Position numbers and translations under genes: made by a program. 8,335 nt of DNA from Pseudomonadota bacterium. GTDB taxonomy: Bacteria > Pseudomonadota > Alphaproteobacteria > Rhizobiales > Tepidamorphaceae. Positions 5,320 to 8,335 of the stretch are shown in pieces. The notes under the pieces were generated by a model. It made no database searches. It saw nothing but the letters and a program-made list of their open reading frames with translations, and was not told the origin of the DNA. Position 1 is the stretch's first letter; the number at the start of each line of letters is the position of its first letter. The stretch spans positions 1-8,335 of the forward strand of contig JAEWYT010000076.1 in NCBI GenBank assembly GCA_023458595.1, in the 5' to 3' direction.

Positions 5320-8298
5320 ATGAAGCGCCTGATACTGAAGTCCATTCTCGCGGCGGTCGGTCCGCTCATCACGAGGACGGCCCGGAAATATCCCGAGTTT
5401 CGGACGTTGCTCCACAAGCACGACGCTGTGATCCAGCTCAAGCTGCGCGACAACAGTCTGGGACGCCACTACACGTTCTCCAAAGGGCGGGTGAGGTCGA
5501 AATCCGGCGTCCATCCGACCCCCGACGCGGCCTTCGTCTTCAAGGATCTGGACACCGCTCTGATCTTCCTGAAGCCGCCGTTCAACCGGGCGGAGATCGT
5601 CCATGCCGCGAAGAACTTCCGCGTCGTCTACACCGGGCGAAGCGACGTTCAGGTCTGGTTCACCCAGTTGATGTTGCGCACCCAGAGCATCGGCCTGCAG
5701 TACGGCACCAAGATGCCTGATGGAACGACGCGCTACACCACCAACACCAATGCCGGCCCGCTGTTCGTCTACGTCAAGGACGACAAGATCATCCGCATGA
5801 CGCCGATCGATCTCAGCGAATCCGATGCGTCGAGCTGGACCATCAAGGCCCGCGGCCAGACCTTCACGCCCTACCGGCGGACCACGACGACGTCCTACAC
5901 GCTGGCGCTGAAGTCGATGGTCTATTCCAACAAGCGCAACCTGTACCCGATGAAGCGGGTCGACTTCGACCCCAACGGCGAAAGGAACCCGCAGAACCGC
6001 GGCAAGTCCGGCTACGAGCGCATCAGCTGGGACGAGGCGCTCGACATCGTCGCGAACGAGATCAAGCGGCAGAAGACGACCTACGGCCCGGGCTCGATCG
6101 CCATGCCGATCCCGTCGCATCACCAGTGGGGCAACATCGGCTACTACCTCAGCTCGCTCTACCGGTTCGGGAACCTGATTGGCTACACCCGCGTGCATCC
6201 CAACCCCGACAGCTGGGAAGGCTGGTACTGGGGGGCCATGCACCACTACGGCAATGCCATGCGCCTCGGCATTCCCGACTTCTACGGCACCATGGAGGAT
6301 CTGCTGCAGGAGGCCGAGCAGATCGTGTTCTGGTCGTCCGACCCGGAGGCGACCAACGGGCTCTACGCTGCCTTCGAAGGCACCCAGCGGCGGCTCTGGG
6401 CCAAGAAGCTGGGCATAGAATTCGTCCATATCGACCCGCATCTGAACTCGACCGCGCAGCTCCTGGGCGGGCGTTGGGTCCCGATCCGCCCGGCGACCGA
6501 CACGGCGCTTGCGCAGGCGATCATGTATGTGTGGATCAAGGAGGATCTCTACGACAAGCAGTACGTCGCCGAGCGCACCACCGGTTTCGACGAGTGGCGC
6601 GCCTATCTGCTGGGAGAATCCGACGGCGTTCCGAAGACGCCGGAATGGCAGGAAAGCGAAACCGGCGTGCCGGCGCACGTCGCGCGGGCGCTGGCACGGT
6701 CCTGGGCGAAGAAGAAGACCTACCTCTCCGCGGGCGGGCTTGGTGCCGGCTGGGGCGGGGCGGCGCGCAACGCCACCGGTTCGCAGTGGGCGCGCTGCAT
6801 GGTCATGATGATGGCGATGCGTGGCTGGGGCAAGCCGGGGATAAATTTCGGCAATCTCCAGTTCGGCGCGCCGCTCGACTACAATTTCTACTTTCCCGGC
6901 TATGCCGAAGGCGGGATGTCGGGCGACCTCGGCTTTACCGCTGCGCCGATCAACAACTACACGCGCATGCCCCATGCGCCGACGATCAATCCGGTCAAGC
7001 AGATGATCCCCCGCCAGCGCCTACCCGACGCGATCATCAACGGCAAATCGGTCGGCTACATGTGGGACGGCTCGTCGATCGAGGCGCAACTCCTGCCGTT
7101 CGAGTATCCGGCGCCGGGCTATCCGCGCATCCACATGCTCTACCGATACGGCAACTCGACCTTCGGCACGATCGCGGATTCGAAGCGGTTCATCGAGTCC
7201 TACCGGCATCCGTCGATCGAATGCGTCGTCAACCAGTCGATCTGGTTCGAGGGTGACGCGCGTTTTGCCGACATCATCCTGCCGGCCTGCACGGCGCTCG
7301 AACGGTGGGACATCGGCGACTGGGCCAATTGCGCGGGCTACATCCACCACAACCATTCGCAGCTGAACCACCGCATCATCACGCTTCAGCACAAGTGTAT
7401 CGAACCCTTGGGCGAGTCGAAGTCGGACTATCAGATCTTCCTGGACATCCTGAATCGCCTGGGTCTGGGGGTGATGTTCTCCGAAGGCTGCAGCGAATTG
7501 GATTGGTGCAAGCGCGTGTTCGAATCCAGCGATCTGGTCAAGCACGTCTCCTGGAAGGAATTCGCGAAGAGGGGCTACTACGTGGTCCCGCCCGAGAAGG
7601 AGGAAATGCGCGATCCGGTGGCGATGCGCTGGTTCGCGGAAGGGCGGAACAAGGATATGCCCGAGCCGCACCCCTTCCCGTCGCAATTCTCCCGGGAGTT
7701 CGGCAAGGGGCTGGAAACCCAATCGGGCAAGTTCGAGTTCGTGTCCTCCGCGCTCGGGCGGCTCAACCCGCCGAACCCGGAGCGTCCGGCGCTGAACAAG
7801 TACATTCCCGCCTGGGAGGGGCCGCATGCGAAGGACCTCTACAAGAAGTACCCGCTGGCGATGATCTCGTCGCACCCGCGATACAGCTTCCACACCTATG
7901 GCGACGCCAAGGACAGCACGGTCAACGACATCACCGACCACCGCATGCTTGTGGACGGCTACTACTACTGGGTGATGCGCATCAATCCGATGGACGCGGA
8001 GAAGCGCGGCATCGCCCAAGGCAGCCTGATCCGGGCCTACAACGACCGCGGCGCGGTGGTGTTCGCGGCCGACATCTCGCCGCTGATGGCACCGGGCATG
8101 GTCAAGGCGTTCGAATCGAACGCCGATTTCGACCACTACCTGGACAGCGACGGGCGGCTGGTCGACCGCTCCGGCTGTGCCAACGTGCTGACCCCGCCGC
8201 GGCCTCAGCAGTTGGGCACGGAAGGCATGGCGGCGAATTCCTGCCTGCTCGAGATCGAACCCTGGACCGAGTCCTTCGAGAACCTCAAGCGCGCCTGA
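5320..8298 (+). CDS. Molybdopterin oxidoreductase, pyrogallol hydroxytransferase / resorcinol hydroxylase large-subunit family, with N-terminal SCP2-like domain
   Basis: A 992-residue enzyme of the DMSO-reductase superfamily. Residues ~140 to the end match the large subunit of Pelobacter acidigallici pyrogallol-phloroglucinol transhydroxylase (AthL, about 875 residues), including NPDSWEGW (295-302), FWSSDPE (337-343), FPGYAEGG (525-532), QSIWFEG (639-645), DIILPACT (651-658) and LIRAYNDRG (903-911). Asp297-Ser298 fit the published AthL Asp174 and Mo-ligand Ser175. His267 lies 30 residues before the Asp, the same spacing as AthL His144, and Tyr528 is within one residue of the Tyr404 spacing. 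The first cysteine is residue 493, so there is no N-terminal 4Fe-4S cluster, as in AthL. Residues ~1-125 are extra and resemble an SCP2-type lipid/hydrophobic-ligand domain. There is no Tat signal, so it is probably cytoplasmic. It likely hydroxylates or transhydroxylates a phenolic ring; the exact substrate is not readable. A 4Fe-4S small subunit is expected downstream. Confidence 0.88.
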   Translation: MKRLILKSILAAVGPLITRTARKYPEFRTLLHKHDAVIQLKLRDNSLGRHYTFSKGRVRSKSGVHPTPDAAFVFKDLDTALIFLKPPFNRAEIVHAAKNFRVVYTGRSDVQVWFTQLMLRTQSIGLQYGTKMPDGTTRYTTNTNAGPLFVYVKDDKIIRMTPIDLSESDASSWTIKARGQTFTPYRRTTTTSYTLALKSMVYSNKRNLYPMKRVDFDPNGERNPQNRGKSGYERISWDEALDIVANEIKRQKTTYGPGSIAMPIPSHHQWGNIGYYLSSLYRFGNLIGYTRVHPNPDSWEGWYWGAMHHYGNAMRLGIPDFYGTMEDLLQEAEQIVFWSSDPEATNGLYAAFEGTQRRLWAKKLGIEFVHIDPHLNSTAQLLGGRWVPIRPATDTALAQAIMYVWIKEDLYDKQYVAERTTGFDEWRAYLLGESDGVPKTPEWQESETGVPAHVARALARSWAKKKTYLSAGGLGAGWGGAARNATGSQWARCMVMMMAMRGWGKPGINFGNLQFGAPLDYNFYFPGYAEGGMSGDLGFTAAPINNYTRMPHAPTINPVKQMIPRQRLPDAIINGKSVGYMWDGSSIEAQLLPFEYPAPGYPRIHMLYRYGNSTFGTIADSKRFIESYRHPSIECVVNQSIWFEGDARFADIILPACTALERWDIGDWANCAGYIHHNHSQLNHRIITLQHKCIEPLGESKSDYQIFLDILNRLGLGVMFSEGCSELDWCKRVFESSDLVKHVSWKEFAKRGYYVVPPEKEEMRDPVAMRWFAEGRNKDMPEPHPFPSQFSREFGKGLETQSGKFEFVSSALGRLNPPNPERPALNKYIPAWEGPHAKDLYKKYPLAMISSHPRYSFHTYGDAKDSTVNDITDHRMLVDGYYYWVMRINPMDAEKRGIAQGSLIRAYNDRGAVVFAADISPLMAPGMVKAFESNADFDHYLDSDGRLVDRSGCANVLTPPRPQQLGTEGMAANSCLLEIEPWTESFENLKRA

Positions 8299-8335
8299 CC
8301 GCCCGCGGGGCGGCCGCCGGCGCCCCCCCCGCCGG
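8299..8335 (+). repeat. Two GC-only inverted repeats after the enzyme gene
   Basis: Immediately after the stop codon, CCGCCC (8299-8304) and GGGCGG (8308-8313) pair around a 3-base loop. Then CCGGCG (8317-8322) and CGCCGG (8330-8335) pair around a loop of seven C. No T-run is seen before the window ends, so these are not called an intrinsic terminator. They may be intercistronic hairpins before a further operon gene, or part of a terminator cut off by the window edge. Confidence 0.4.

Noticed and set aside
5182..6975. Minus-strand open frame of 597 codons opposite the enzyme gene
   Set aside because: Low-complexity charged composition and no domain; it crosses the end of one + strand gene and the start of another whose families are certain.
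1..8335. tRNA, rRNA, CRISPR arrays, insertion sequences, attachment sites
   Set aside because: I looked for tRNA-like cloverleaf ends, regularly spaced repeats, transposase motifs and terminal inverted repeats and saw none.

Overview
The window is a very GC-rich stretch (strong G/C preference at third codon positions, ATGA start/stop overlaps, AGGAGG-type ribosome binding sites) that reads like a proteobacterial chromosome, most plausibly alphaproteobacterial. That taxonomic call is inference from composition, the Tat-type signal peptide and gene style; no marker gene is present. All six supported genes lie on the + strand and are complete.

Layout. Positions 1-484 are a leader without a convincing gene. 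It holds a run of G and C homopolymers forming a 13-bp perfect inverted repeat (102-134) and an imperfect 23-bp palindrome (296-318). Next comes a branched-chain-amino-acid-type (HAAT/Liv) ABC importer in the order substrate-binding protein (485-1750), ATPase LivG-type (1804-2523), ATPase LivF-type (2520-3233), permease LivH-type (3230-4093) and permease LivM-type (4103-5224). A perfect 10-bp stem-loop sits between the binding-protein gene and the first ATPase gene. After a 95-base gap comes a 992-residue molybdopterin oxidoreductase (5320-8298) of the pyrogallol hydroxytransferase / resorcinol hydroxylase large-subunit family (AthL/RhL-like). The window ends in two short GC-only inverted repeats.

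How the genes fit together. The importer's binding protein would capture a small ligand in the periplasm, and LivHMGF-type subunits would bring it into the cytoplasm. The adjacent enzyme has no export signal, keeps the family's His, Asp-Ser and Tyr active-site positions, and should act in the cytoplasm on a (poly)hydroxylated aromatic or related substrate. The simplest reading is a dedicated uptake-and-hydroxylation module. An iron-sulfur small subunit (AthS-like) would be expected just downstream but lies outside the window if it exists.

The most unusual feature is an extra N-terminal region of about 125-130 residues on the molybdoenzyme. It looks like an SCP2 (sterol-carrier-protein-2)-type hydrophobic-ligand-binding domain and is absent from the characterised Pelobacter enzyme. 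The other point of note is a LivG-type ATPase whose ABC signature has lost both glycines.
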